From Flavobacteriaceae bacterium (GTDB taxonomy: Bacteria > Bacteroidota > Bacteroidia > Flavobacteriales > Flavobacteriaceae): a stretch of DNA of 33,110 bases. Shown piece by piece: positions 29,492 through 33,110 of the stretch; position 1 is the stretch's first letter, and each line of letters starts with the position of its first letter. The translations under genes were made by a program, and so were the position numbers. The DNA lies in contig JAGXIE010000012.1 in assembly GCA_024635765.1 (NCBI GenBank), positions 1-33,110 of the forward strand, read 5' to 3'. The notes under the pieces are model-generated. The model worked only from the letters and a program-made list of their open reading frames with translations, did no database searches and was not told the DNA's origin.

Positions 29492-29743
29492 CAGTTTTTT
29501 CGCTCTAACTGGTGAATCATCATTATAAACTATGATTAAAATTGCGATTATTGGTAAGATTTGTTTGATTACGGAACAATATAATCAAATAATTAATAAA
29601 ATTTTTACGTTTCGAAGTATGATTTTAGGCAATTGAAACAGTAATCTATATTAGTTCGTCGTGCTCTATATTGGATATTTTAAAATTTGAATTTTGTATA
29701 TTTGTATTCTTTTGAATTAATAAATTCCTAAATTAAATTTTAA

Positions 29744-31990
<2,247 letters not shown>

Positions 31991-32041
31991 GTTTGAACAA
32001 ATATTTGTTTAAAATATTCTTGATATTATTAAACAAAATTA

Positions 32042-32075
32042 ATAAAAGCTCCTTATATTTATGGAGCTTTTTATT
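32042..32075 (+). terminator. Intrinsic terminator after icd
   Basis: AAAAGCTCC (32044-32052) pairs with GGAGCTTTT (32063-32071), then T-rich. Confidence 0.82.
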
Positions 32076-32091
32076 TACCCAAAAATTGTTA

Positions 32092-33110
32092 ATGAATTAT
32101 TTCATCAAAGGATTACTGATTATTGTTTTTTTTCTGCCATTTTTAACTATAGCTCAAGAAAAATATACCATAAGTGGCACCGTCACAGATCAACATAGCA
32201 ACGAAACATTAATAGGTGTCAACATTATCTTTCCTGAAATACAATCTGGGACAACCACTAATGAATATGGTTTTTATTCCATAACCCTTCCGAAAGGTGA
32301 TTATAAGCTTCACGTTAGCTATCTTGGATTTACAAGTATTTCAGAAAATATTTCACTCGACGAAAACAAAATTATTAATTTTAAATTATCTGAATCTTCA
32401 GAGAGTTTAGATGAAGTGGTCATCACCGAAAATGTTGAAAGACTCAATATCAAAAAACCACAAATGAGTGTAAATACCCTAACAATTAATACAATTAAAC
32501 AAATTCCGGTGGTACTCGGGGAAGTAGACGTAATTAAGGCTCTTACACTGTTGCCTGGCGTCACGAACGCTGGTGAAGGTTCATCAGGTTTTAATGTTCG
32601 CGGAGGTGCGGTAGATCAAAACCTAATTTTACTTGATGAGGCCACTATCTTTAATTCATCACATTTGTTTGGTTTGTTTTCTGTATTCAATCCAGATGCA
32701 ATTAAAGACTTAAAATTATATAAAGGAGGGATTCCCGCTAAATATGGTGGCAGAGTCTCTTCCGTTTTGGATATTTATCAGAAGGAAGGCAACAGTAACC
32801 AATTTCATATGAATGGAGGTGTTGGTTTAGTGTCGAGTAGATTATTGGCGGAAGGACCTATAGAAAAAGAAAAAGGATCTTTTTTGTTTGGGGGACGAAG
32901 TAGTTATGCCCATTTATTTTTACCACTTTTTGATATTGATAACATAGCCTACTTCTACGATTTAAATACGAAGTTGAGTTATAAACTCAATGATACTAAC
33001 AATATTTACCTTTCTGGTTATTTTGGAAGGGATGTATTTTCTATATCCGATAGTTTCGAAAATACTTATGGCAATACCGTGGTAAATTTTCGATGGAATC
33101 ATCTGTTTTC
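32092..33110 (+). CDS. TonB-dependent outer-membrane receptor with N-terminal carboxypeptidase-regulatory-like domain, truncated by window edge
   Basis: MNYFIKGLLIIVFFLPFLTIAQEKYTISGTVTDQHSNETLIGVNIIFPEIQSGTTTNEYGFYSITLPKGDYKLHVSYLGF; plug LLPGVTNAGEGSSGFNVRGGAVDQNLILLDEATIFN. Frame stays open to the last base. Confidence 0.92.
   Translation, partial: MNYFIKGLLIIVFFLPFLTIAQEKYTISGTVTDQHSNETLIGVNIIFPEIQSGTTTNEYGFYSITLPKGDYKLHVSYLGFTSISENISLDENKIINFKLSESSESLDEVVITENVERLNIKKPQMSVNTLTINTIKQIPVVLGEVDVIKALTLLPGVTNAGEGSSGFNVRGGAVDQNLILLDEATIFNSSHLFGLFSVFNPDAIKDLKLYKGGIPAKYGGRVSSVLDIYQKEGNSNQFHMNGGVGLVSSRLLAEGPIEKEKGSFLFGGRSSYAHLFLPLFDIDNIAYFYDLNTKLSYKLNDTNNIYLSGYFGRDVFSISDSFENTYGNTVVNFRWNHLF

Noticed and set aside
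29316-29528. Plus-strand 70-aa ORF antisense to the interrupted gene
   Set aside because: Shadow ORF; the minus-strand frame is more protein-like and continues past the TGA.

Overview
33.1-kb window of an AT-rich Bacteroidota genome, most likely Flavobacteriia. The call rests on TANNTTTG-type promoters, a T9SS sorting domain and the gene content. It is mostly chromosomal core and housekeeping sequence. Genes in order: a membrane protein fragment, ligA, a GH20-cutC-GH2 glycan operon, prmC, GNAT, ribD, HAD, EamA, an IMPACT-family gene, thioesterase, dnaA, LMW-PTP, a T9SS sugar dehydrogenase, an RsmI-like methyltransferase, a lysozyme-like protein, DUF2279, mltG, GNAT, dapF, htrA/deg, a long GAPDH, two LVIVD-like lipoproteins, a coiled-coil membrane protein, trmD, rplS, a ~0.5-kb non-coding locus, an interrupted ORF, monomeric NADP-IDH, and the start of a TonB-dependent receptor. 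I found no tRNA, rRNA, CRISPR array, IS element, prophage or recognisable defence system. The best candidate for something undescribed is the ~510-nt locus at ~28343-28855, between rplS and the interrupted ORF. It has a Bacteroidetes-type promoter, an intrinsic terminator, no long ORF and many self-complementary helices, including two long hairpins capped by GCAA tetraloops. It looks like a large structured ncRNA and I could not match it to RNase P RNA, tmRNA, 6S or SRP RNA from memory. Other points of interest: a minus-strand ORF split by one in-frame TGA (28871-29491), a probable rplS leader, and a possibly leaderless ribD. All structures were paired by eye with no folding software or database searches.
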